From the NCBI GenBank assembly GCA_019639215.1, contig JAHBSH010000027.1:1-32113 (forward strand): a DNA stretch of 32,113 nucleotides, in the 5' to 3' direction. The DNA is from Acidobacteriota bacterium. GTDB lineage: Bacteria; Acidobacteriota; Blastocatellia; Pyrinomonadales; Pyrinomonadaceae. The notes beneath the pieces are model-generated. The model made no database searches. It saw only the letters and a list, made by a program, of their open reading frames with translations, and was not told the origin of the DNA. Shown in pieces: positions 7,182-15,186 of this stretch. A program made the translations under genes and the position numbers. The first letter of the stretch is position 1; the number at the start of each line of letters is the position of its first letter.

Positions 7182-9314
7182 CTATTTAGATATGCCTACT
7201 TGCGTAAGGGCATAGGCATAATCGAATGCGACCTCTTTGAGCCGGTCATAGCGTCCTGATGATCCGCCGTGGCCTGCGCCCATATTGGTCTTGAGCATTA
7301 TTACGCTGTCATTGGTCATATATTCCCTGATCTTGGCAGCATATTTTGCACCTTCCCAATACGGAACCTGGCTGTCGTTGAGCGATACTTCGATCAGCAT
7401 ATTCGGATACGGCTGAGCCTTTATCTGGTCATACGGCGAATAGGAGTACATATAGTCCCAAGCCTCTTTTTCATTAGGATTGCCCCATTCTATCCATTCA
7501 CCGGTAGTGAGCGGCAGGGTTTCGTCAAGCATGGTGTTCATTATGTCAACGAAAGGAACCTGAACGATAGCGGCCTTAAATGTTTCCGGAGACTGATTTG
7601 CCACAGCACCCATCAAAAGTCCGCCCGCCGATCCGCCCTGAATGACAAGACGGTCGCTATTGGTATATTTATTGGCGATCAGCCATTTGGCAGAATCGAC
7701 AAAATCATTGAACGTGTTCTTTTTCTTGAACATACGTCCGTCCTGACGCCATTTTTCGCCAAGTTCACTACCGCCGCGGATGTGGGCTATCGCATAGATC
7801 ATGCCGCGGTCAACCAGGCTGAGACGTGCGGTCGAGAATCCCGGCGTCATCGAAGCGCCGTAAGATCCGTAAGCATAAAGAAGCATCGGAGATTTGCCGT
7901 CCAACTTCGTGCCTTTTTTCATCAGTATCGAAACCGGCACCTTAACGCCGTCTCGTGCAACCGCCCAGACGCGAGTCGTCTCATACTTCGATCTGTCATG
8001 CCCGCTTGGTATTTCCTGCTGTTTGATCAGCTTGCTCTTTCGAGTCTTCATGTCATATTCAAACGTCGAAGAAGGCGTGACCATTGAGGAGTATCCATAG
8101 CGAATGACATCGGTGTCGTATTCAGGATTGTACGCAAGCCCCATCGTATAAACGCTTTCAGGGGTTTCAATGCGGGCGGATGCTCGGCGCGTTTTCTGAT
8201 CTATTACGCGGACATACTCCAAACCATTCTCAAGTTCCGAAACAACAGCAAAATCCTTGAAAAAGCTGATACCTTCGATCTTAATTGCAGGATTATGCGG
8301 AATGAAATCCTTCCAGTTCTTCTCGCTCGGATCGTTCGCCGTAGCCTTTACGATCTTAAAGTTCTCAGCATCTTTGTTCGTGTAGATGAAAAACTCACCT
8401 TTATCAAAGGTAGCAGAATACTCGTGGCCATCGCGGCGGGGTGTTATAACTTTCCATTCACCCGTCGGATCATCAGAGGGGAGATAGCGAACCTCGTTCA
8501 TCGTCGCTGCGCCGGAAACCATAAAGAACATCTTCTTATCGGCCGAGCGGCCAATGCCGACCGTGAAAAGCACATCCTTTTCCTCATAAACAAGTACGTC
8601 CGGTTTGCTGCTGCCCAGTTCGTGACGAAATATCTTGTCGCTTCGTTTTGTCTCGGCATCTTCCTGGCCGTAGAAAAGATATTTCCCGTCAGGCGACCAT
8701 TCGGTCGATGTTGCTCTTTCGATCTTTACAGGCAACAGCTTTCCTGTACGGAGGTCTTTTACCTGAAGTGTGTATTGCCTGTAACCGGTGGTGTCGGTTG
8801 AGAAAGCTAGGAGGTTGCCGTCATCGCTTAGCTCAAATCCACGAATGGCAAAGTATTCATAGCCTTTTGCCATTTCGTTCTGATCGAGCAGAACTTCTGC
8901 ATCCTTTCCATCCTGGGTCTTGCTTCGCAGGTATGTAGGATACTGTTTACCTTCTTCTGTTTTAGTGAAATACCAGTAATCACCAAGCCGATAAGGTACT
9001 GATGTATCATCCTGCTTGATGCGGCCCATCATCTCTTTGTAGAGCGTATCGACGAGCGGCTGGTGCTTGTTCATGTGAGCATCAGTATAGGCATTTTCAG
9101 CCTCAAGATATTTGATTATCTCGGGATCTTTTTTTTGATTGCGGTCACGCATCCATGCGTAATTGTCCGTTATCTCATAGCCGTGTATCTTAAGTATCTT
9201 TGGTACTTTTTTAGCGACAGGTGGTTTCATATCGGTCTGAGCCAAAGCTGCTCCGCTGGAGATGCCAATGGCGAGTGCGGTCATGGCACATAACAAAGCC
9301 TTTATTTTTCTCAT
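7182..9314 (-). CDS. Secreted S9A serine peptidase, oligopeptidase B-like
   Basis: This enzyme would cleave peptides, not folded proteins, in the periplasm or outside the cell. I start it at the ATG at 9314 because GAGGAG lies four bases upstream; a TTG at 9326 overlaps that site and is unlikely. The 710 residues begin with a signal peptide (ALLCAMTALAIGISSGAALAQ). They continue into a beta-propeller that opens with KILKIHGYEITDNYAWMRD, and end in an alpha/beta-hydrolase domain. The catalytic triad is complete: S562 in GGSAGG, D647 in LNDSQVPYWEG and H682 in GAGHGG. The segments IRGGSELGEKWRQDG and EWGNPNEKEAWDYM-SYSPYD are characteristic of the prolyl oligopeptidase/oligopeptidase B branch. 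E. coli oligopeptidase B is cytoplasmic, so the signal peptide is a real difference. Substrate preference (basic residue versus proline) cannot be read safely from the sequence. Confidence 0.95.
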   Translation of the reverse strand: MRKIKALLCAMTALAIGISSGAALAQTDMKPPVAKKVPKILKIHGYEITDNYAWMRDRNQKKDPEIIKYLEAENAYTDAHMNKHQPLVDTLYKEMMGRIKQDDTSVPYRLGDYWYFTKTEEGKQYPTYLRSKTQDGKDAEVLLDQNEMAKGYEYFAIRGFELSDDGNLLAFSTDTTGYRQYTLQVKDLRTGKLLPVKIERATSTEWSPDGKYLFYGQEDAETKRSDKIFRHELGSSKPDVLVYEEKDVLFTVGIGRSADKKMFFMVSGAATMNEVRYLPSDDPTGEWKVITPRRDGHEYSATFDKGEFFIYTNKDAENFKIVKATANDPSEKNWKDFIPHNPAIKIEGISFFKDFAVVSELENGLEYVRVIDQKTRRASARIETPESVYTMGLAYNPEYDTDVIRYGYSSMVTPSSTFEYDMKTRKSKLIKQQEIPSGHDRSKYETTRVWAVARDGVKVPVSILMKKGTKLDGKSPMLLYAYGSYGASMTPGFSTARLSLVDRGMIYAIAHIRGGSELGEKWRQDGRMFKKKNTFNDFVDSAKWLIANKYTNSDRLVIQGGSAGGLLMGAVANQSPETFKAAIVQVPFVDIMNTMLDETLPLTTGEWIEWGNPNEKEAWDYMYSYSPYDQIKAQPYPNMLIEVSLNDSQVPYWEGAKYAAKIREYMTNDSVIMLKTNMGAGHGGSSGRYDRLKEVAFDYAYALTQVGISK

Positions 9315-9492
9315 TTTTCTCCTCAACGATGTGATCGTTTATCATTGTCTATTGGAAGATAGCAAAATCCTAGACTGATTGAAATTTTATACGATCAGAA
9401 AGAGGGAATGTTTCTCAAATTGCTTTATCTCACAGCCTTTGCGGGCAAGATCTATTGGCTATAAAATATTTGGGTTTATGAGAAAAAATATC
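9315..9492. other. Upstream region of the S9 peptidase gene
   Basis: This is the first part of a 532-base stretch without a long gene. It must contain the minus-strand promoter for the peptidase. A TATAAA box is visible on that strand (about 9385-9390), but no convincing -35 lies at the right distance. I see no other structure here. Confidence 0.5.
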
Positions 9493-9521
9493 TTGACCCA
9501 ACCACAACAAATGGGTATAAT
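9493..9521 (+). promoter_or_regulatory. Near-consensus sigma-70 promoter
   Basis: TTGACC (9493-9498), a spacer of exactly 17 bases, then a perfect TATAAT (9516-9521). Transcription should start close to 9528. No long plus-strand ORF follows, so it drives the small unit that ends at 9740. Confidence 0.75.
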
Positions 9522-9527
9522 GCATTT

Positions 9528-9543
9528 ACATAGTGCACTATGT
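9528..9543. promoter_or_regulatory. Perfect 16-bp palindrome at the predicted transcription start
   Basis: ACATAGTGCACTATGT is a perfect palindrome that begins seven bases after TATAAT. In this position it could be an operator for a dimeric repressor, or a 5' hairpin protecting the RNA. It is followed by an 8-bp hairpin (GAATGCTTA / TAAGTATTC, 9551-9570). Confidence 0.55.
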
Positions 9544-9590
9544 GGTAAACGAATGCTTATGTAAGTATTCGGTCGGTGAAGTACCCAATA

Positions 9591-9692
9591 ATGAAATCCG
9601 GCTCGGAAAGTAATATTAGGGATCAGGCTTCATCGGAAACTCTTGGAGGTTTTGTCGGCGCAATGCTCTTAACCATGAAGGGAGTCGCTTAG
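9591..9692 (+). CDS. Possible 33-residue small protein
   Basis: An ATG-to-TAG ORF of 34 codons lies inside the small transcription unit, about 63 bases after the predicted start. The first half is polar (SGSESNIRDQASSE) and the second half is Gly-rich and hydrophobic (GGFVGAMLLTMKGVA). The ribosome site is poor: GGTGAAG lies a little far upstream. A double glycine before the hydrophobic half recalls leader peptides, but the leader consensus is not met. It may be a small membrane or regulatory peptide, or chance. Confidence 0.35.
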   Translation: MKSGSESNIRDQASSETLGGFVGAMLLTMKGVA

Positions 9693-9703
9693 AGAAAGGA
9701 TAT

Positions 9704-9740
9704 AAGGCCTGTGCCCTCGCCGGTACGGGCCTTCCTTTTT
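9704..9740 (+). terminator. Strong Rho-independent terminator of the small unit
   Basis: A 12-bp stem with two G-U pairs opens with AAGGCC (9704-9709) and closes with GGGCCTT (9727-9733). The loop is six bases, and CCTTTTTATAT follows on the plus strand. Confidence 0.8.
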
Positions 9741-9792
9741 ATATGAACGTATATTCGGCTAGTTTTTGCATATTAGGCCGCGAAGACCAAAT

Positions 9793-9826
9793 AAAAAATG
9801 CCCTGATCTGATTCAGGGCATTTTTT
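9793..9826. terminator. Bidirectional terminator after citrate synthase
   Basis: Perfect 14-bp stem: AAAAAATGCCCTGA, a 6-base loop, TCAGGGCATTTTTT. It is symmetrical, so it works on both strands. It ends the citrate synthase mRNA (minus) and backs up the small-unit terminator (plus). Confidence 0.85.
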
Positions 9827-9846
9827 ATTGAAAATATTGCGGTTGG

Positions 9847-10980
9847 TCAACGTTCCGCAATCGGTACGTATTTTAATCCGCGTTCACCAATATATTCCGC
9901 TCGAGGCCGGATCAATTTATTGTTGTTATATTGTTCAAGAATATGACCCGTCCAGCCTGAGATGCGGCTGACAGCGAAAATAGGTGTGTATAGATCAAGC
10001 GGAATGCCCATCAAGTAGTATGTCGATGCAGAGTAAAAATCTACATTCGGGAACATTCCTTTCTTCTCATGCATCAGCTGTTCGATACGCTGCGACATTT
10101 CGTACCATTTCTGCTCGCCAGTTTTGTCAGACATTGTCTTTGAAAATTTGCGAAGCCAGGTGGCTCTAGGGTCTTCTGTCTTGTAAACGGCGTGACCAAT
10201 GCCCATGATCTTTTTCTTTTCAGTAAGGGCGTTCTCGACAAATTCATCTACCTTCTCGATCGAACCGATCTCGATAAGCATTTTCATCACGTTGGTGTTC
10301 GCTCCGCCGTGCAGCGGTCCTGCAAGGGCAGCAATACCTGCTGTGACGGCACCGTACATATCGGCAAGCGTGCCTGCAACGACGCGAGTCGTGAAGGTTG
10401 ATGCGTTCAGTTCGTGATCAGCGTGAAGGATAAGCGCAATGTCGAACATCCGAGCCTCTTCGGCATCCGGACGTTCACCGCGAAGCATGTATAGAAAATT
10501 TTCAGCGATCGAAAGACTTGGATCGGGAGCAACTATCTCTTTTCCATTACGGATACGATCCCAAGCGGCAGCGATCGTTCCGATCTGGGCAGTAAGTTTG
10601 ATAGCGGCTTGTGTCGCGTTCTCACGGTCAGTTCCATGCCCAGCCTTGTCGTAAAAATCAAGTGATGATACAGACGTTCTGAGGACGTCCATCGGTTCGG
10701 CATCCTTCGGAAACTGTTTCATCAGTTCGATGACCTCAGTCGGAGCCGCGTAGTTTGCCCTGATCTGTGACGTTAGGTTGGCAAGTTCATCCTGCTTGGG
10801 CAATCTGCCGTTCCAAAGTAAGAAAATGACTTCTTCAAATGTTGAATTTTCGGCAAGGTCGTGGATGTCATAACCCTGATATATCAGTATTCCGTTAACG
10901 CCATCCACATCTCCGATGGCGCTCTGTGCCGCGACCACGCCTCTCAATCCCGCGGCGGCAGTTGATTCCGCTGTACTCAT
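9847..10980 (-). CDS. gltA: Citrate synthase
   Basis: The enzyme condenses acetyl-CoA and oxaloacetate to citrate, the entry step of the TCA cycle. The 377-residue length fits the compact citrate synthase group also found in Gram-positives and archaea. The catalytic residues are all in place: H224 in GPLHGGAN, H263 in MGIGHAVYKTEDPRA and D314 in NVDFYSAS. The oxaloacetate-side motif LILHADHELNAST is also present. This group includes 2-methylcitrate synthases, and the sequence alone does not exclude dual use. No prpB/prpD neighbour is present, which favours the TCA role. It is a single-gene unit with a likely promoter at 11040-11068 and a strong terminator at 9793-9826. Confidence 0.95.
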   Translation of the reverse strand: MSTAESTAAAGLRGVVAAQSAIGDVDGVNGILIYQGYDIHDLAENSTFEEVIFLLWNGRLPKQDELANLTSQIRANYAAPTEVIELMKQFPKDAEPMDVLRTSVSSLDFYDKAGHGTDRENATQAAIKLTAQIGTIAAAWDRIRNGKEIVAPDPSLSIAENFLYMLRGERPDAEEARMFDIALILHADHELNASTFTTRVVAGTLADMYGAVTAGIAALAGPLHGGANTNVMKMLIEIGSIEKVDEFVENALTEKKKIMGIGHAVYKTEDPRATWLRKFSKTMSDKTGEQKWYEMSQRIEQLMHEKKGMFPNVDFYSASTYYLMGIPLDLYTPIFAVSRISGWTGHILEQYNNNKLIRPRAEYIGERGLKYVPIAER

Positions 10981-11039
10981 TATTACGTTTACCCCGTGTG
11001 TTACTTATACTAAAATTTTCAAATTTTACCGAACTAACT

Positions 11040-11068
11040 ATTTTAACGAAGTTATATGACAATAACAA
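11040..11068 (-). promoter_or_regulatory. Likely promoter of citrate synthase
   Basis: On the minus strand: TTGTTA, 17-base spacer, TAAAAT. This gives a leader of about 50 bases before the ATG at 10980. The surrounding DNA is AT-rich. Confidence 0.45.
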
Positions 11069-11095
11069 GTTTGCTAAGATTTTATGCGCAGAAAG

Positions 11096-11144
11096 GCCGC
11101 GAGACTTTCTTATCGCTGGAGGAGGCCCGGCGTTGTCTCGCGGC
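11096..11144. repeat. Perfect 10-bp inverted repeat with 29-base loop
   Basis: GCCGCGAGAC (11096-11105) and GTCTCGCGGC (11135-11144) are exact inverted copies. The position, after the stop at 11176 and before the citrate synthase promoter, suggests a terminator for the upstream minus-strand gene. There is no good T run, only CTTTCTG on the minus strand. Confidence 0.5.
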
Positions 11145-11175
11145 ATTAGACATGATACAGGTAATTTAATGGTTC

Positions 11176-12306
11176 CTAGCGGATCTTCGTCTCGTAGGAT
11201 GTCCTGATGCGAAGCTGCTGATTCTTGTTGAGGCGGATATGTTTGCCGCGTTCGATCACGACTGCACCAACACCAAACGCAGCTCCTACCCCGGCACCTA
11301 CCGCAGCTCCGACAGGTCCGCCCGTCAAGGCGCCTATGCCAAGTCCTGCCCCGGTCGAGGCACCTACCTTGATAGCGTCTTCTTTTAGTGTGCGTTTGCC
11401 AATCGCAGAGCCTTCAGGGTCGATCGTCTTGATATTGTCACCTTTGACCGGCATTACTTCAGTCAAGATCGCATCAAAATTGCTCCAACGTTCTTCAGTC
11501 AGGATTATCCGGTCAAAAGAAAGCAGCATTTCTGAGCGTCTTTTGATACGTCCCGGTTTGGTGATGCGTTCTACGCGTCCTTCGATAAGAGCTCCTTCGA
11601 TCTCCACTGGCGAGACAATGCGGGCGGTGAACTTATCACCTTCGCGGTTGTTCTCAGTGCTGAGGTCATCCTGTATTTCAAGAATAAGCTCCGTGTCGCG
11701 AGGAATTATGATGATCGCTTCACTTTCCGGAACAAAAGAGGCTTTTATCGGGGCTACGAGGTCAATTGGTGCTGCCTGGCTGGGTGCAGATTGCTGGACA
11801 GGTTTGTCGATCTGCTTTTGAGCCGCCGGTTGTTGCGGTTCCGGTTGCGGTTCGGCTTGAGCTATCTGTTCTCGACTCACCTCACGTTCCACCACCGGAT
11901 TTGCCTTTTCAATCGGCGCAACCGTTTTGGGTATTTCGCTAAGTCCGCGTGCCGTGAGTCCTGTTGGGACAGTTGACTCAAAAGAGCGTTTTTCGAAACC
12001 GGTGTTGTAACCGCTTTCAAATCCCTGACGATAGCCGTCGCGATAATCTGTCAGTGAGCCATAATCTTTATTGTATGCCCTGTCGGCACTGACAAATTCG
12101 GTATGGTCGGCGATGTTTCTTGCGGCGTTATCAATAGAATCGCGGTATCCGGCCATATAACCGTCGGAATAGCCTGTTCTGTATCCACGCTGAAGAGCGG
12201 CCTTTGTCGTCTGCCCGTAAGTCGTTTGTACTGATAGGGTTACGGAAGAAAGGATCGAAAGTGAAAAGATGATCGCAATAGTGGAAAATTTTCTGGTAAG
12301 CTGCAT
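11176..12306 (-). CDS. Exported GY-repeat / glycine-zipper protein, unknown function
   Basis: The 376-residue protein has four parts. First is a signal peptide (about residues 1-31, ending TTYGQ). Second is a tyrosine-glycine repeat region (GYRTGYSDGYMAGYRDS, then DYRDGYRQGFESGYNTGFE). Third is a Pro/Gln-rich linker (EPQPEPQQPAAQKQ). Fourth is a C-terminal domain with IPRDTELILEIQDDLST followed by EGDKFTARIVSPVEIEGALI, which resembles the beta-rich C-terminal domains of TrbI/VirB10-like envelope proteins. Near the C-terminus a glycine zipper (GAGLGIGALTGGPVGAAVGA) could cross or insert into a membrane. I do not know its function; an envelope-spanning or structural role is inferred. The start is firm: AGGAGG lies four bases upstream of the ATG, and a good promoter (12360-12388) precedes it. 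Confidence 0.85.
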   Translation of the reverse strand: MQLTRKFSTIAIIFSLSILSSVTLSVQTTYGQTTKAALQRGYRTGYSDGYMAGYRDSIDNAARNIADHTEFVSADRAYNKDYGSLTDYRDGYRQGFESGYNTGFEKRSFESTVPTGLTARGLSEIPKTVAPIEKANPVVEREVSREQIAQAEPQPEPQQPAAQKQIDKPVQQSAPSQAAPIDLVAPIKASFVPESEAIIIIPRDTELILEIQDDLSTENNREGDKFTARIVSPVEIEGALIEGRVERITKPGRIKRRSEMLLSFDRIILTEERWSNFDAILTEVMPVKGDNIKTIDPEGSAIGKRTLKEDAIKVGASTGAGLGIGALTGGPVGAAVGAGVGAAFGVGAVVIERGKHIRLNKNQQLRIRTSYETKIR

Positions 12307-12359
12307 ATTGCCTCCTATTTAAGCTGCTTAAGATAAGGGAACTGGTTTGTCCTCAATCG

Positions 12360-12388
12360 TTTATACAGGAAACGTTGAGAATTTACAA
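12360..12388 (-). promoter_or_regulatory. Promoter of the GY-repeat protein gene
   Basis: On the minus strand: TTGTAA, a spacer of exactly 17 bases, then TATAAA. The leader to the ATG at 12306 is about 45 bases and includes AGGAGG. Upstream of the -35 lies a dyad ATAAGCA-N2-TGCTTAT (12428-12443) that could bind a regulator. Confidence 0.6.
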
Positions 12389-12469
12389 GAGCTTTTATTA
12401 GATTTTAAGCAAAAATTAAACAAAATGATAAGCACATGCTTATGCGAGGCTGAGCGTCTTTGAAGTGAT

Positions 12470-12508
12470 AAAAAAGAAAAGGGCAAGGAGGTTGGCGACT
12501 CCTTGCCC
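12470..12508 (-). terminator. Strong Rho-independent terminator of the DUF5916 gene
   Basis: Perfect 10-bp stem GGGCAAGGAG (12481-12490) / CTCCTTGCCC (12499-12508) with an 8-base loop. On the minus strand it is followed by TTTTCTTTTT. Confidence 0.85.
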
Positions 12509-12541
12509 CGACCAAGCGCTCATTCAGGAGGAACATTGCGC

Positions 12542-15019
12542 TCAGAAACTCTTACGAAATAGATACGAGACGCGTATAAAAAAGGTTCTACTATTTCTTG
12601 CAAATCCGGTTTCCGGATCACCGGAAAAAGGATTTCGGCCATTGTAATTAAAGTTGTCGTTGTAACCCGCGTAAAAAGCCGTTCCCGGGCTTGGTGTCCA
12701 ACCAAAAAGAGCCTGTCCCGCAAAATTGTCTCTCATCGAATCGTAATCAAGACGTGATCGGATAAAGACGAATCGTGAGAAAGAATAGGTAGATCGAAAA
12801 CTCAATATATCGGAGTCGAACGACCGTATCCTATTGTCATTGCGCACCAGACGGCTTTTGTTATAACTTGCCGATGCACGCCAAGCATTTATGGGTTTCC
12901 ATTCGATCTCTGCACCGGCACTGAACTGCTTTCCGGGGCCGGGATCAATTTGGCCGTTTCCAACAGGGAAAAAGTAATCAAATCTGTTGTTGCCGTAGTT
13001 AACACTAAGGTAGTAGGCAAAATATTTGTTCAGATTATGATTCATCTCACTGTAGATGAATTGTTGCCATGCATCACGAAACGGATCGCCAAAAAACCGC
13101 CCAGGCCGTGAGGGCATTCTTTTCAGGCCAAATTCTTCCTCATAGATCTTTTCGCGAACGACTCCAGTTTCCATATAGAAAAATATCGACCGCTGAAAAG
13201 AAAGGTTTAGATTAGTTCCTGCCCTAAAGCGTTGCATTCGTCCTGAGAAATCAAAATCGTAACCGGTGAATTTGCCCCAGTTCGCACGGATCAGAGTAGC
13301 GTTGGGCCGCGACTTAGTACTCGTGCGATGGTAAAAGAACAGAAAGTTCGAATCTGTTCGTGAAGTGAATCCTGCATCGGCACGATAGTCCGCCGATCTG
13401 CCTCCTGCCTCTATGAACCAGCCCTGTTGGTCAGTGTAGTAATCGAGGTTACCGTAATATCCGACTGCATTGCCGGTGCGGTATCTGTCGTAGCTTCCGT
13501 TGCCCAGCGGGTTCAGCGATGTGCTGCCGGTGCCGCAGATCTCTCGGTTTCGCGATGTCTGAGCCGGATCATTATCCGGTTCGAACGAAGCGTCAAAAAA
13601 ACACCGGCGAGATGTGGTGCCCGTCACTTGAAGAGTGCCAGTCAGCTTTGGCGTAAACTTGACCCTTGTATCGACACTTGCAACCAGATTCTTCTGTTCC
13701 GGAAATCCGCGATACGTGGCAAAAATGCCTATATGATTCTCCTTGCCAAAGTCGCGTTTTACGCGAAAAATGCCGAAGATCGCGTTCTTGTCCAGAAATT
13801 CATTTATTCTCGGCCTGATGGACGCATCATTTCTTTCGTCTTCTCCGAAATTCCCCGGAGCTTTGTCCGTCGCGAACAGCAGTCCAAAGGAATTTTTCCC
13901 TTGCTTTCCCGTGAGTTTCAGGGCTACATCCGGATCGACTATAGTTCTGGAATGGAAAACTGTGATCGGTGTAGAAAATATGTCGGCTCCTTCAAGAAAA
14001 AATGGACGCTTTTCCTGAAAGAAGATCGGGAAACGCTGATTTGCTGTGACAACGGGTGCGTCGGCTTCGATCTCGGCGAAATCAGGATTGAAAGCTGCGT
14101 CAAGAGTTATATTGGGCGAAATGGTGTATTTTAGCGTCAGGCCGATGTCGGCTTTTACGGGCTGATTTACAAAACGCCCATTCACCACTTCAAGGGCCGG
14201 AACGCGACGTCCTGTTTCAGACACCGTTATACTGGGTGTTATCTCTAGCGTTCTTTCGTACTTTATCTCGTCCAGGCCAGTGATCTTTCCGTGTTGAATA
14301 AGAAATCCGGAAATGTTCCTGTCGTCCGGCAGCCATTGATTGAATTCATCATTAAAGCGATCAATATTGCGGGCGGCATTAAAACCCCACATTTTGTCCT
14401 TTCCGGCAGAATAACGAAGCGATTTGAAAGGTATTTTTACCTCGACAGCCCAGCCCCAATCTTCAATGACGCCTTTTGATTCCATGACGATGTCAACCGA
14501 AAAATCAGCTCCGTTGTCTTCGGTGTAGATGCCGTCCTGCTGTATCCCAAGCGGATTAAAACCAAGTACATAAGCCCTTCGCTGGTCATTGAAAGTGTCG
14601 AGCCAGACGCGAACATTATCCTCACCAAAGACCTCGTCACGCTTTGCTACCGTTGCCCTTATCTTGTCGCGTTCATCCCAGCATTTGAAGCCTATGTATA
14701 GATGCAGTTCGTCATAGAACATATAGACCTCAGTTGGTCTGGAAGGGGCTGTATTGTTGCCGGGACTTGTCTGGTAAAAATCCTTAAAGACAGCTGCCGT
14801 TTGCCAGACCGGCTCATCCAATTTCCCGTCAATGACTATGGCGGTCTCTGTTTTAGGCACTCTTACGGGTGATGCTTTTTCAGGCGGGATCGCTATTTTT
14901 GTAGTGGGCGAAGGTTTACCGGAGCTTTCAACACTCGGCCCTTTTCCCGGAGCCTGAGCGAAAATCTTAGGCGAAGCAAAGACGATGATTATGGTAAGCA
15001 GAGTCAATATCGATCTCAT
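12542..15019 (-). CDS. CBM9-like / DUF5916 outer-membrane protein
   Basis: The 825-residue protein starts with a signal peptide (MRSILTLLTIIIVFASPKIFAQ) and a Pro/Ser-rich spacer. A carbohydrate-binding family 9-like beta-sandwich follows, beginning AIVIDGKLDEPVWQTAA and including WGWAVEVKIPFKSLRY. From about residue 250 it continues as a long DUF5916-type region (FFQEKRPFFLEGADIF is a hallmark). That region is rich in alternating aromatic strands and ends in phenylalanine (SYLFRKSF), as outer-membrane barrels do. The family is common in Bacteroidota and Acidobacteriota. Its substrate is not established; binding or uptake of a glycan or other polymer is plausible. It is co-directional with the DUF4097 protein 167 bases upstream. 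A hairpin (GAACGCCA-N6-TGGCGTTC, 15070-15091) lies in that gap. Confidence 0.9.
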   Translation of the reverse strand: MRSILTLLTIIIVFASPKIFAQAPGKGPSVESSGKPSPTTKIAIPPEKASPVRVPKTETAIVIDGKLDEPVWQTAAVFKDFYQTSPGNNTAPSRPTEVYMFYDELHLYIGFKCWDERDKIRATVAKRDEVFGEDNVRVWLDTFNDQRRAYVLGFNPLGIQQDGIYTEDNGADFSVDIVMESKGVIEDWGWAVEVKIPFKSLRYSAGKDKMWGFNAARNIDRFNDEFNQWLPDDRNISGFLIQHGKITGLDEIKYERTLEITPSITVSETGRRVPALEVVNGRFVNQPVKADIGLTLKYTISPNITLDAAFNPDFAEIEADAPVVTANQRFPIFFQEKRPFFLEGADIFSTPITVFHSRTIVDPDVALKLTGKQGKNSFGLLFATDKAPGNFGEDERNDASIRPRINEFLDKNAIFGIFRVKRDFGKENHIGIFATYRGFPEQKNLVASVDTRVKFTPKLTGTLQVTGTTSRRCFFDASFEPDNDPAQTSRNREICGTGSTSLNPLGNGSYDRYRTGNAVGYYGNLDYYTDQQGWFIEAGGRSADYRADAGFTSRTDSNFLFFYHRTSTKSRPNATLIRANWGKFTGYDFDFSGRMQRFRAGTNLNLSFQRSIFFYMETGVVREKIYEEEFGLKRMPSRPGRFFGDPFRDAWQQFIYSEMNHNLNKYFAYYLSVNYGNNRFDYFFPVGNGQIDPGPGKQFSAGAEIEWKPINAWRASASYNKSRLVRNDNRIRSFDSDILSFRSTYSFSRFVFIRSRLDYDSMRDNFAGQALFGWTPSPGTAFYAGYNDNFNYNGRNPFSGDPETGFARNSRTFFIRVSYLFRKSF

Positions 15020-15186
15020 GTATTTAGATCCTTTGGCATATTACGGCCACACAAGACAATAGTTTCCCGGAACGCCAGATGTATGGCGTTCGGTTCTTTT
15101 GTCCGAAACCCTAATGTCAATGTGAGGTGGTTAGTAGCAGCGGCAAGTCATTTCCGGCAGTTATGTACCGGAACATTTTCCAGCGA

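Larger units (their letters stand above)
9528..9740 (+). ncRNA. Candidate small RNA / short mRNA of about 213 nt
   Basis: The unit is defined by a strong promoter at one end and a strong terminator at the other, with nothing long between. The transcript would begin with a self-complementary palindrome and a second hairpin, then contain a 33-codon ORF (9591-9692). I compared it mentally with 6S RNA, tmRNA, SRP RNA and common riboswitches. The ends do not pair as in 6S, and no known conserved core is visible. The real product could be the RNA, the peptide, or both. It runs between the S9 peptidase (divergent) and citrate synthase (convergent), so it is not a leader of either. Confidence 0.5.

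Noticed and set aside
7269-8087. 272-codon plus-strand ORF
   Set aside because: Lies fully antisense to the S9 peptidase, whose catalytic triad and family motifs are clear; composition is not protein-like.
9528-9740. 6S RNA or a riboswitch
   Set aside because: The 5' and 3' ends do not pair around a central bubble as in 6S RNA, and no known riboswitch core is visible; no plus-strand gene follows for a riboswitch to control.
11225-11821. 198-codon Pro/Ala/Ser-rich plus-strand ORF
   Set aside because: Mirror of the glycine-zipper and linker codons of the exported protein on the minus strand.
13427-14134. 235-codon plus-strand ORF
   Set aside because: Antisense to the DUF5916 barrel gene; no motif and no ribosome site.
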